A stretch of 9,054 nucleotides of DNA, taken from assembly GCA_947174825.1 (NCBI GenBank), contig CAMWKN010000031.1, forward strand, positions 1 through 9,054, given 5' to 3'. Under the pieces are notes generated by a model. The model worked only from the letters and a program-made list of their open reading frames with translations, was not told the origin of the DNA and did not search any database. The position numbers and the translations under genes were made by a program. This DNA comes from an uncultured Clostridium sp. Lineage in GTDB: Bacteria > Bacillota_A > Clostridia > Lachnospirales > Lachnospiraceae. Shown piece by piece: positions 1 through 5,695 of the stretch. Each line of letters begins with the position of its first letter. The stretch's first letter is position 1.

Positions 1-26
1 AGACGAACAAATAAGTCATAAAACAT
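1..26 (-). CDS. Start of a probable BlaR1/MecR1-like M56 peptidase gene (partial, runs off the left edge)
   Basis: Eight codons are visible on the minus strand before the edge, reading M-F-Y-D-L-F-V-R. A strong ribosome binding site, GAGGGG, lies 7 bases before the ATG. The stop codon of the repressor remnant is 33 bases upstream. In Firmicutes, BlaI/MecI repressor genes are commonly followed by an M56 membrane metalloprotease sensor (BlaR1/MecR1), and many clostridial members begin with a similar M-x-x-L-F-x-R hydrophobic start. The call therefore rests on context, the ribosome binding site and a very short N-terminus. No catalytic motif is in view, so another reading frame or gene cannot be excluded. 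Confidence 0.45.
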
Positions 27-59
27 CTCTCATCCCCTCTTTCCTCAACTCTCCTCTTT

Positions 60-336
60 TTAATGCCGGCTATACTCATCAATGATTTGCTTGATTTTAT
101 CTGCCTCTTCCGACGAAATACTTTTGCCGCCTAAAAACGCATTCAGAAATTGTTGCATCCTCATTCTTAATATAACCCTTATCATTCAATTTCCGTATCG
201 TAGTGTAAGTGGTAGATTTCTTCTAGCCCAAGGCCGCATTACAAAGTTTGACCAGTTCTCCAGAATGAACTGGTGCATGTTCCCATACAATCTTCATAAA
301 TCTATAATCACAATCACATAATTTCAGGTATTCCAT
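60..336 (-). pseudogene. Broken BlaI/MecI-family transcriptional repressor
   Basis: The start ATG at 336 has a good ribosome binding site (AGAAGGGGGATAAGT before ATG). The first 37 residues, with YRFMKIVWEHAPVHSGELVK, match the winged-helix N-terminus of BlaI/MecI repressors. The frame then hits TAG (223-225) where the family has Trp in LGWKKSTTYT. Reading continues in frame as KKSTTYTTIRKLNDKGYIKN. Near 150-160 the frame changes, and the family's C-terminal end resumes as QFLNAFLGGKSISSEEADKI and stops at TAA (60-62). About 30 residues between these segments are missing compared with the usual ~120-residue family length, and 277 bases is not a multiple of three. Two separate lesions make one sequencing error an unlikely explanation. 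No functional dimerisation domain could be made, so genes normally repressed by it, including itself and the following M56-type gene, may be constitutive. Confidence 0.88.
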
Positions 337-388
337 ACTTATCCCCCTTCTTTGCATTAATCGGTCTATAACCGCCAACCATATATGT

Positions 389-417
389 AGTTTATAACAA
401 TAAACCAGTGATGTCAA
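389..417 (-). promoter_or_regulatory. Promoter of the repressor remnant
   Basis: On the minus strand, TTGACA (412-417) is followed after 17 bases by TAAACT (389-394). TATAAA, shifted two bases, is an alternative -10. The start codon of the broken repressor lies about 50 bases downstream. The -35 is perfect and the spacing ideal, so the promoter looks intact although the gene is not. Confidence 0.6.
390..405. promoter_or_regulatory. Inverted repeat overlapping the -10: candidate BlaI-type operator
   Basis: GTTTAT-AACA-ATAAAC is a perfect 6-bp inverted repeat with a 4-base spacer. It covers the -10 region and part of the spacer of the repressor's own promoter, where autorepressing BlaI/MecI proteins bind. 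It is not the classical TACA-TGTA staphylococcal operator, so the assignment rests on position and symmetry only. Confidence 0.4.
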
Positions 418-435
418 GAGAAAAACTATCATATA

Positions 436-463
436 AGACAAAATGCGGAGCATTTGCCCCGCA
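436..463 (-). terminator. Intrinsic terminator downstream of the 321-residue gene
   Basis: On the minus strand, TGCGGGGC (456-463) pairs with GCTCCGCA (444-451) across an AAAT loop with one G-U pair, followed by TTTTGTCTT. It lies about 70 bases after the TAA of the gene ending at 530 and just before the repressor promoter, so it would insulate the two units. Confidence 0.65.
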
Positions 464-529
464 CTTAAATACACATATCACAAAAGCGGCCGTGAATAGC
501 AGCCAAATTATTATTACTGATCCCATGCC

Positions 530-1495
530 TTAACGCAAAGGCAGAGGAATCCTTTCATACTCCCGAAACAGACTAGGTCTATTCATGTATTTAGCATACT
601 TCGCTGCCTCCGTATCAATCCACATTCCATACTCATTCTCATTGACATAATTGGGAATTCCATCGCTGACACGGGTATTCATAAACTCCATAAAGCCATC
701 CAGATCCAGTGTTCCATCCAGAAAGTCCCGCCAGAAATTTTCATGACAGGCAAAGCGCAAATTTTCTCCCGGCTCAAACTGCCCTAGAAATTCCATAATC
801 CGCTCATACTGGGACTTATCTTCTAACAGAATCTCCCATTGATAGCCAGATGCATCCGTTCCCTTGCAGTAAATCTCTTCTTTCGTGTAATAGGTACGAT
901 ACTGGATCTCCTCTTCCTCTTCCATTTCTGGTGGATAGCCGCAGCTTGTCTGCTCCATAAGCAGCAACAATAAATCTGTCTCTTTCTCTACCAAGGTCTC
1001 CTCTTCTTCCCCGATTCCTTCTCTGGCTGCCAGTGAAGTATCCTCCGGCGGCACCTCCTGTCCTGCCTCTTTTTTCATTTCTTCCTGAACTTTATCAAAT
1101 TCCTTGATAAAGATTTCCCATTCCTTCAAGGTAAAGTACGACTTTCCAATGGGAAAAGAAGGCTCTGTTGCCCCTGCCTCGATTTTTTCCAAAATTTCAT
1201 TAATCTTACTTGCCAGCATCTCCCGATAGGTCATGGAATGCTGTGGTGTTACATCCACTGTCTTTGCCTGCTGTGACGCTTTCCCCTGTCGGTCTGCACG
1301 ATTCCCTCCATTCCAGACCGGGGCTGTAAATTCCTGTCCTGTATTCGTAAAGGATGTCTGTTCTTTCCTGCGCTCCTCCCGTGCAGCATAGGCTGCATCG
1401 TAATAGTCCAGATAGGGTATCTGGGGAGCCTTCTTGTCCCCTTTATATGCGCTGCTTTGATCTGCCGATTCTAAATCAATCATTCCTATTGCCAT
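530..1495 (-). CDS. Unrecognised acidic 321-residue protein
   Basis: I do not recognise a named domain. The ATG at 1495 is chosen because a strong ribosome binding site (GGAGGAGGAAAGATA) ends right before it. A longer frame would start inside the palindromic repeat at 1523-1582 and would lack such a site. Residues 1-85 are polar and probably disordered. A compact helical segment follows at about 88-140, with motifs TYREMLASKINEILEKIEAG and IGKSYFTLKEWEIFIKEFD. Residues 150-200 are rich in Glu, and a more ordered C-terminal part spans about 200-320, with CHENFWRDFLDGTLDLDGFM. There is no signal peptide or membrane segment, so it is probably cytoplasmic. From memory it resembles hypothetical proteins restricted to Lachnospiraceae, but I am unsure. 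It is preceded by an unusually hairpin-rich leader (1523-1705) and followed by a terminator, so it appears to be a single-gene unit. Confidence 0.8.
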   Translation of the reverse strand: MAIGMIDLESADQSSAYKGDKKAPQIPYLDYYDAAYAAREERRKEQTSFTNTGQEFTAPVWNGGNRADRQGKASQQAKTVDVTPQHSMTYREMLASKINEILEKIEAGATEPSFPIGKSYFTLKEWEIFIKEFDKVQEEMKKEAGQEVPPEDTSLAAREGIGEEEETLVEKETDLLLLLMEQTSCGYPPEMEEEEEIQYRTYYTKEEIYCKGTDASGYQWEILLEDKSQYERIMEFLGQFEPGENLRFACHENFWRDFLDGTLDLDGFMEFMNTRVSDGIPNYVNENEYGMWIDTEAAKYAKYMNRPSLFREYERIPLPLR

Positions 1496-1499
1496 TATC

Positions 1500-1510
1500 T
1501 TTCCTCCTCC
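1500..1510 (-). promoter_or_regulatory. Ribosome binding site that fixes the start of the 321-residue gene
   Basis: On the minus strand GGAGGAGGAAA precedes ATG (1493-1495) by a few bases. It lies only 8 bases beyond the T-run that ends the palindromic element. Folding of that element could therefore influence translation or transcript continuation here. Confidence 0.75.
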
Positions 1511-1522
1511 GATTCGATAAAA

Positions 1523-1582
1523 AAGAGTTGAAGTATCACTAACACATGACAATACCATGTGAAGTGATACTAAGTCAACTCT
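1523..1582 (+). repeat. 60-bp palindromic element, copy 1
   Basis: The element folds into one long hairpin. An outer stem (GAGTTGA with TCAACTC) is followed by a middle stem (AGTATCACT with AGTGATACT) and an inner stem (CACATG with CATGTG), closing a 7-base loop. A 3-base AAG bulge lies on one side and a 2x1 internal loop separates the upper stems. It is identical over all 60 bases to the copy at 2725-2784 and related to the inverted copy at 5636-5695. On the minus strand it ends in CTCTTTTTT, like an intrinsic terminator, directly before the ribosome binding site of the 321-residue gene. Confidence 0.9.
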
Positions 1583-1606
1583 ACAAAAACGCTAAAGCGT
1601 TTTTGT
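1583..1606. repeat. Perfect hairpin abutting palindromic element copy 1
   Basis: ACAAAAACGCT and AGCGTTTTTGT form a perfect 11-bp inverted repeat around two bases. The A-run before and T-run within the right arm give it the look of a bidirectional intrinsic terminator. It begins at the base after the 60-bp palindrome and is absent from copy 2, so it is either a separate terminator or part of a longer composite element. Confidence 0.7.
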
Positions 1607-1623
1607 TGGCGTGTCACCATATT

Positions 1624-1639
1624 ACAGCATTAATGCTGT
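1624..1639. repeat. 16-bp perfect palindrome in the leader of the 321-residue gene
   Basis: ACAGCATT-AATGCTGT is a perfect dyad with no spacer. It could be a protein-binding site or a small hairpin. A similar AGCAT...ATGCT hairpin lies beside palindromic copy 3 (5602-5619). Confidence 0.55.
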
Positions 1640-1658
1640 GAGCATTTTCCTATACAGT

Positions 1659-1705
1659 AAAAAAAGAGCGCCCGGTCAATATCAATCCATTGATTCAAGC
1701 GCTCT
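1659..1705 (-). terminator. Minus-strand intrinsic terminator or attenuator in the upstream region
   Basis: On the minus strand AGAGCGC (1699-1705) pairs with GCGCTCT (1665-1671). A second stem, ATCAAT-GG-ATTGAT (1681-1694), nests inside, and a run of seven T follows (1659-1665). No convincing minus-strand gene lies upstream that would need a terminator. It may therefore end a short leader RNA of the 321-residue gene, or be a leftover of a lost gene. Confidence 0.6.
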
Positions 1706-1769
1706 CCATAGCTATTTCTACCTTAACTAATATATCGGCATTCAAAATATAAACATTAATTCATACTGC

Positions 1770-1798
1770 TTGTAAGGCAATATCGTCTGTAGTAAAAT
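1770..1798 (+). promoter_or_regulatory. Promoter of the radical SAM gene
   Basis: TTGTAA (1770-1775) is followed after exactly 17 bases by TAAAAT (1793-1798). The start codon is 28 bases downstream of the -10, after a GAGGG ribosome binding site. The position and spacing fit a sigma-A promoter for this single plus-strand gene. Confidence 0.6.
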
Positions 1799-1825
1799 AC
1801 AAACAGAAAAGAGGGAAAATAAATT

Positions 1826-2710
1826 ATGGAATATTATTCACTGAACCAATATCTACAGGATACTTTTGGACAAAAAATATATAAAATCTCTCTTGATGGA
1901 GGCTTTACCTGCCCGAACCGGGATGGAACGCTGGATACCAGAGGCTGCATTTTCTGTTCCCAGGCTGGCTCTGGTGAATTTGCGCAAAGCCGGAAGGATT
2001 CCATTACTCAACAGATTGAAAAAGGAAAAGAGCGCTTAAAAGATAAGATACAGAACGGAAAATATATCGCTTATTTTCAAGCGTTTACGAATACCTATGC
2101 TCCGGTAGAACGGCTTCGGGAACTCTACGAAGAAGCAATATCGCATCCGGATATTGCGATTCTTTCTATTGCCACCAGACCGGACTGTCTTTCGGAGAAG
2201 GTCCTTCTGTTACTACAGGAACTGAACAAGAAAAAGCCAGTTTGGATAGAACTTGGCTTGCAAACCATTCATGAAAGTTCGGCGATATATATCCGGAGAG
2301 GATATCCGCTTTCCATCTATGATGAGGCTGTTAAAAACGTAAAAAGAATTGGTGTACCGATAATTGTACATGTGATACTAGGTCTTCCGGGAGAAACACC
2401 GGAGCAGATGAAAGAAACCGTTTCCTATGTGGAAAAAAGCGGTGCAGATGGAATTAAGCTACAACTATTACATGTAATAAAGGGAACCGATCTGGAAAAA
2501 GATTATCGTGCGGGAAAATTTCGTACCTTAAAGATGGAAGAGTATGTGAATCTGGTGGCAGACTGTATTGCACTTTTACCGCCAGATATGGTAATCCACC
2601 GGCTGACTGGAGATGGAGACCGAAAAACGCTGGTGGCACCTTTGTGGAGCCTGCATAAAAAGCGGGTACTCAATGCCATAAACAAAAAGATACGTGAGAA
2701 AATTCGATAG
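1826..2710 (+). CDS. TIGR01212-family (YtqA-like) radical SAM protein
   Basis: The 294-residue protein has the signature of the TIGR01212/YtqA group of radical SAM proteins. The [4Fe-4S] cluster cysteines are C29, C41 and C44 in the context FTCPNRDGTLDTRGCIFCS, an unusual C-x11-C-x2-C spacing shared by this family. Further family motifs are YFQAFTNTYAP (about 82-92), SIATRPDCL (about 113-121), ELGLQTIHESS (about 141-151) and HVILGLPGET (about 181-190). The family is related to Elp3 and has been proposed to act on RNA or in cofactor chemistry. I do not know an established reaction, so only radical SAM chemistry is asserted. Length is normal and no domain is missing. It is the only plus-strand gene here, has its own promoter, and starts at an ATG behind AGAGGGA. 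It is convergent with tcdA. Confidence 0.92.
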   Translation: MEYYSLNQYLQDTFGQKIYKISLDGGFTCPNRDGTLDTRGCIFCSQAGSGEFAQSRKDSITQQIEKGKERLKDKIQNGKYIAYFQAFTNTYAPVERLRELYEEAISHPDIAILSIATRPDCLSEKVLLLLQELNKKKPVWIELGLQTIHESSAIYIRRGYPLSIYDEAVKNVKRIGVPIIVHVILGLPGETPEQMKETVSYVEKSGADGIKLQLLHVIKGTDLEKDYRAGKFRTLKMEEYVNLVADCIALLPPDMVIHRLTGDGDRKTLVAPLWSLHKKRVLNAINKKIREKIR

Positions 2711-2724
2711 AGATAATCGAAAAA

Positions 2725-2784
2725 AAGAGTTGAAGTATCACTAACACATGACAATACCATGTGAAGTGATACTAAGTCAACTCT
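2725..2784 (+). repeat. 60-bp palindromic element, copy 2
   Basis: All 60 bases are identical to copy 1 (1523-1582), although both flanks differ apart from an A-run on the left. It sits between the convergent ends of the radical SAM gene (15 bases away) and tcdA (26 bases away). On the minus strand the hairpin is followed by TTTTTTT, so here it could serve as the tcdA terminator. On the plus strand it lacks a T-run. Confidence 0.9.
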
Positions 2785-2809
2785 GTAAAACAAACTCATC
2801 CATAACAAT

Positions 2810-3571
2810 CTAAGAATGTACATCCCCAATCAAATCCTTAACCACCTCTGATGCCAAAATAAATCCCGCTACCGGAGGTACAAAGGATACCGAACCAGGA
2901 ACCGATTTCGCTCTTCTGGCAGATGGATCTGCCTGCTCTGCTTCTTCCATTCCTGCCACTCTGGCATCCCCTGACTCCTGAACCACAAGGGGTTGCTCCC
3001 TGGAATAAACCACCTTCAATTGCTCTACCCCACGTTTTCGCAATTCTTTGCGCATCACCTTCGCCAAAGGACAAATGGATGTTTCATAGATATCAGCCAC
3101 CTGAAACTCTGCAGGATTTAACTTATTACCTGTCCCCATGGAACTGATAATAGGCGTTCCAGTTTCCTGTGCCTGTAGAATCAGCTGAATCTTGCCGGTA
3201 ACGGTATCAATGGCATCCACTACATAAGAGTATTCTGTAAAATCAAATTCTTCCCGGGTTTCTGGCAGGTAAAAGCATCTATGTGCTCTTACCTTGCAAT
3301 CTGGATTGATGGAATGGATTCTCTCCTGCATGACTTCCACTTTATCCCTGCCCAAAGTTTCCCTTGTGGCAATAATCTGACGGTTAAGATTGGAAAGGGA
3401 TACCTGGTCATGGTCAATCAGATCAATGGCTCCAATCCCGCTACGCACCAGAGCTTCCACCACATAACCGCCGACCCCTCCAATACCAAAGACCGCCACA
3501 CGGGACTGTGACAGTCGCTTCATTGCTTCACTGCCCAATAGTAATTCTGTTCTACTGAATTGTTCTTCCAT
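2810..3571 (-). CDS. tcdA: tRNA threonylcarbamoyladenosine dehydratase TcdA
   Basis: The 253-residue protein belongs to the ThiF/MoeB/E1-like ATP-dependent adenylating family. It has the TcdA (formerly YgdL/CsdL) pattern of a single domain without a rhodanese extension. The enzyme dehydrates N6-threonylcarbamoyladenosine at position 37 of ANN-decoding tRNAs to the cyclic form. Visible motifs are the nucleotide-binding loop GIGGVGG (29-35), the acidic patch LIDHDQV (51-57), NLNRQ (61-65) with the conserved Arg, VDAIDTVTGK (118-127), SICPLAKVMRKELRKRG (165-181) and the C-terminal VPGSVSFVPPVAG. A variable Glu/Ala/Arg-rich loop (about 199-222) precedes that last motif. The start at 3571 follows AAGGGGAAACG. 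It is the last gene before convergence with the radical SAM gene, and palindromic copy 2 could terminate it. Confidence 0.93.
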   Translation of the reverse strand: MEEQFSRTELLLGSEAMKRLSQSRVAVFGIGGVGGYVVEALVRSGIGAIDLIDHDQVSLSNLNRQIIATRETLGRDKVEVMQERIHSINPDCKVRAHRCFYLPETREEFDFTEYSYVVDAIDTVTGKIQLILQAQETGTPIISSMGTGNKLNPAEFQVADIYETSICPLAKVMRKELRKRGVEQLKVVYSREQPLVVQESGDARVAGMEEAEQADPSARRAKSVPGSVSFVPPVAGFILASEVVKDLIGDVHS

Positions 3572-3669
3572 CGTTTCCCCTTCCAGACACGCCGTCTCAC
3601 ATAGCTTTTCTGCAAAGAACTATAAAAATCAACAACTGTTTCTATCCTGTATCTTTTCATCTCATCCCT

Positions 3670-4371
3670 CTATGAAGCCCTATTTTCCTCCATCTGCCTA
3701 ATAATCAAAGCGTATACCTGATCCCGGATCTTCTGGTCAAAAAATCCCATGGCATATTCCGGCAGTTGCTTCTCATTGCTTTTCGCTGTCTCATAAAAGC
3801 CAATGGTATACAGCGTAAAAAATTCATGCATTCTTGTCTGTGTCCCATATTGGGTACGCATTTTCTTCTCTTCCCCTGGATGCACCTCTACAATATCGGA
3901 TAAACGAACCAGAATCGCATAAGGACTACTTCCCTCCAAAAAAACATAGTGCGGTGTAATCCGGAAACGTGCCGGTGTATGGTTCGAGCCATGTCCTACC
4001 ATTTCATAAGAAACACATCTCCACTGATCGACATTCACTTCTAACATTTCCCGGGCAAGCTGTTCCCGTTCTTCCTCATCCATCTGCAGCTGTTTCACTG
4101 CTGACTGGATCTTCCGAACATAACGGCCAGGACGCAAGGCAGGAATCAATACAAGAAGATACACAGCAGACACCATGATTCCCATGGCAAGCCCACCCAT
4201 AATACCAATCCCTGCATCCCCATCCTGTAAATAAGTCACCACCCCGAAAAATACACTCAAGCCAATGAGCGTTGCCGGAATAACTTTCAACACACTCATA
4301 GTAATGATTTTCTTTTGATATTTTCCAATCCACTTCTTTTCTTCCTGTAGCCAGTTCTGATACGAATTCAT
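3670..4371 (-). CDS. Unrecognised 233-residue protein with two membrane segments
   Basis: I do not recognise a family. Residues 1-22 are polar and basic. Two hydrophobic segments, about 24-47 and 54-79, form a membrane hairpin with a short acidic loop (DGDAG) between them. A cationic stretch (RPGRYVRKIQ) follows, so N- and C-termini are probably cytoplasmic. A short acidic helix lies at about 97-112. The rest (115-233) looks like a soluble mixed beta domain, with FRITPHYVFLEG and AILVRLSDIVEVHPGEEKK. That pattern recalls PH-like domains of bacterial membrane proteins, though this is only an impression. The ATG at 4371 has GGAG 12 bases upstream, slightly far but the best site present. It is spaced about 100 bases from both neighbours, so operon membership is uncertain. 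Confidence 0.75.
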   Translation of the reverse strand: MNSYQNWLQEEKKWIGKYQKKIITMSVLKVIPATLIGLSVFFGVVTYLQDGDAGIGIMGGLAMGIMVSAVYLLVLIPALRPGRYVRKIQSAVKQLQMDEEEREQLAREMLEVNVDQWRCVSYEMVGHGSNHTPARFRITPHYVFLEGSSPYAILVRLSDIVEVHPGEEKKMRTQYGTQTRMHEFFTLYTIGFYETAKSNEKQLPEYAMGFFDQKIRDQVYALIIRQMEENRAS

Positions 4372-4409
4372 CTCACAAATATTCTCCTATCAATGAAATA
4401 ATCACATGG

Positions 4410-4437
4410 TAAATATTCAACTATCTCATTCCGTCAA
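4410..4437 (-). promoter_or_regulatory. Possible promoter of the two-TM protein gene
   Basis: On the minus strand TTGACG (4432-4437) is followed after 16 bases by TATTTA (4410-4415), about 40 bases before the start codon. The -35 is good and the -10 weak, so this is tentative. Confidence 0.3.
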
Positions 4438-4471
4438 ATTTTCATGTAACACACAATTTTTCAGAAGTCAA

Positions 4472-5533
4472 TTATAGTAAACGTAACTCCTCCGGTCGCT
4501 TTACTACACCCTTTTCCGTAATAAAACCACTAATTAGCTCATGATCAGTCACATCAAAAGCAGGATTATAAATCTTCACACCCTCCGCAGTCATAGGATT
4601 TGTGTACCACATATGGGATACCTCCTCCGGCTTTCTCTGCTCAATAACGATCTCCGCCCCAGTGGGCGTAGCAAAATCTATAGTAGAAGTGGGTGCACAG
4701 ACATAAAACGGCACCTGATACTGTTTTGCCACTGCCGCCACCACCGCAGTTCCAATCTTATTGGCTGTATCTCCATTCGCAGCTACTCTGTCGCATCCCA
4801 CCAGCACTGCCTGTATCTTTCCCTGCTGCATCAGACTTGCCGACATATTATCACACAATAAAGTAACGTCTACACCTGCGGAATATAATTCAAACGCAGT
4901 CAGCCTGGCTCCCTGCAAAAGCGGTCTAGTTTCGTCCGCATAAACCCGAAAACCATATCCCTGCTCTTGCCCCAGATAAATAGGAGCTGTAGCCGTTCCA
5001 TATTTACAGGTTGCCAATTGTCCTGCATTACAGTGAGTCAGGATTCCATCCCCCGGCTGTAACAGGGACAGTCCATATTCCCCGATCTTTCTACACACTG
5101 CAATATCTTCCTGCTTCATGTTCAGTGCTTCCTGTAGCAGCTTCTCCTGCAATACCTGCACCGAATCTCCCTCATATGTATCACACAGCTGCATCAGACG
5201 ATTTAATGCCCAAGAGAGATTAACCGCCGTAGGTCGGGAAGAATTCAGATATTCCCGGTGTTTCTCCAGGCTTTGCCTAAATTCCTGTATATCCTTTGTC
5301 TCAATCTGACGTGCCAACACCGCCAGCCCTATCGCTGCCGCCACACCGATTGCCGGTGCTCCCCGTACCTTTAACAGATAAATCGCATCCCAGATTTCCT
5401 GCGCTGTAGTCAGGGAAATTAATTCTATATTTCCTGGCAATTTGGTCTGGTCAATAATTAGCAGAGCATTATTTTCTTCATCATAATCTACCGTTTCATA
5501 ATCCAAAATAGAACGAGGCTTCTCTACACTCAT
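4472..5533 (-). CDS. mtnA: S-methyl-5-thioribose-1-phosphate isomerase
   Basis: The 353-residue protein is a full-length member of the eIF2B-like MtnA family. It isomerises methylthioribose 1-phosphate to methylthioribulose 1-phosphate in methionine salvage. Family members also act on 5-deoxyribose 1-phosphate in the DHAP shunt. The N-terminal motif LKVRGAPAIGVAAAIGL (54-70), the catalytic Cys168 in THCNAGQLAT and the catalytic Asp248 in GCDRVAANGDTANKIGT are intact, as is TSTIDFATP (282-290). The start is ATG 5533, with AAAGGAG 9 bases upstream. A TTG 21 bases earlier is rejected because it would put the ribosome binding site inside the coding sequence. No other methionine-salvage gene (mtnK, mtnB, mtnN, mtnD) is in the window. 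It follows the ispD-like gene after 153 bases filled by palindromic copy 3 and another large hairpin. Confidence 0.95.
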   Translation of the reverse strand: MSVEKPRSILDYETVDYDEENNALLIIDQTKLPGNIELISLTTAQEIWDAIYLLKVRGAPAIGVAAAIGLAVLARQIETKDIQEFRQSLEKHREYLNSSRPTAVNLSWALNRLMQLCDTYEGDSVQVLQEKLLQEALNMKQEDIAVCRKIGEYGLSLLQPGDGILTHCNAGQLATCKYGTATAPIYLGQEQGYGFRVYADETRPLLQGARLTAFELYSAGVDVTLLCDNMSASLMQQGKIQAVLVGCDRVAANGDTANKIGTAVVAAVAKQYQVPFYVCAPTSTIDFATPTGAEIVIEQRKPEEVSHMWYTNPMTAEGVKIYNPAFDVTDHELISGFITEKGVVKRPEELRLL

Positions 5534-5573
5534 GCTATAAATCTCCTTTGTCAATACAATACAAACTGATGAG

Positions 5574-5632
5574 AAGAACGCAAAACAACAGCATAATTGC
5601 CAATAGCATTCATGCTATTATTTTGCGTTCTT
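5574..5632. repeat. Nested hairpin next to palindromic element copy 3
   Basis: The outer arms AAGAACGCAAAA (5574-5585) and TTTTGCGTTCTT (5621-5632) are perfect 12-bp inverted repeats. Inside, AATAGCAT (5602-5609) and ATGCTATT (5612-5619) form a perfect 8-bp stem with a TC loop. It lies between the ispD-like gene and mtnA, on the same relative side of the 60-bp palindrome as the extra hairpins beside copy 1. It could impede read-through into mtnA or be part of a composite repetitive element. Confidence 0.75.
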
Positions 5633-5635
5633 TCC

Positions 5636-5695
5636 AGGGTTAACTTAGTTTCACTTTATCTGGTTTTATCAGATATTAGTGAAACGTTAACTCTT
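5636..5695 (-). repeat. 60-bp palindromic element, diverged copy 3 (inverted orientation)
   Basis: The minus-strand sequence aligns without gaps to copies 1 and 2 at 46 of 60 positions, including the unpaired AAG bulge and the 2x1 internal loop. Ten of the 14 differences form five compensated base-pair changes: G-C to A-T, A-T to T-A, twice C-G to T-A, and A-T to C-G. The remaining four are two loop bases and two positions at stem ends. Its first nine bases on the minus strand, AAGAGTTAA, encode the last two codons and the stop of the ispD-like gene. Confidence 0.85.

Noticed and set aside
1496..1558. An N-terminal extension of the 321-residue protein starting inside the palindromic element
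   Set aside because: The added residues come entirely from the repeat and the ribosome binding site itself. The same peptide appears at the unrelated copy 2.
1695..1757. A 20-codon open stretch on the minus strand ending at the orphan terminator, perhaps the remnant of a lost gene
   Set aside because: It has no start, no ribosome binding site and no recognisable similarity, and is too short to support a call.
2838..3147. Overlapping open frames across tcdA on both strands
   Set aside because: tcdA matches its family along its full length, and the overlapping frames have no family motifs or ribosome binding sites.
5534..5554. A longer mtnA start at TTG 5554
   Set aside because: It would place the AAAGGAG ribosome binding site inside the coding sequence; that site is correctly spaced for ATG 5533.
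1523..5695. CRISPR-like or other direct repeat array
   Set aside because: Only three copies exist, kilobases apart, in mixed orientation and separated by genes, with no spacer-sized regular spacing.
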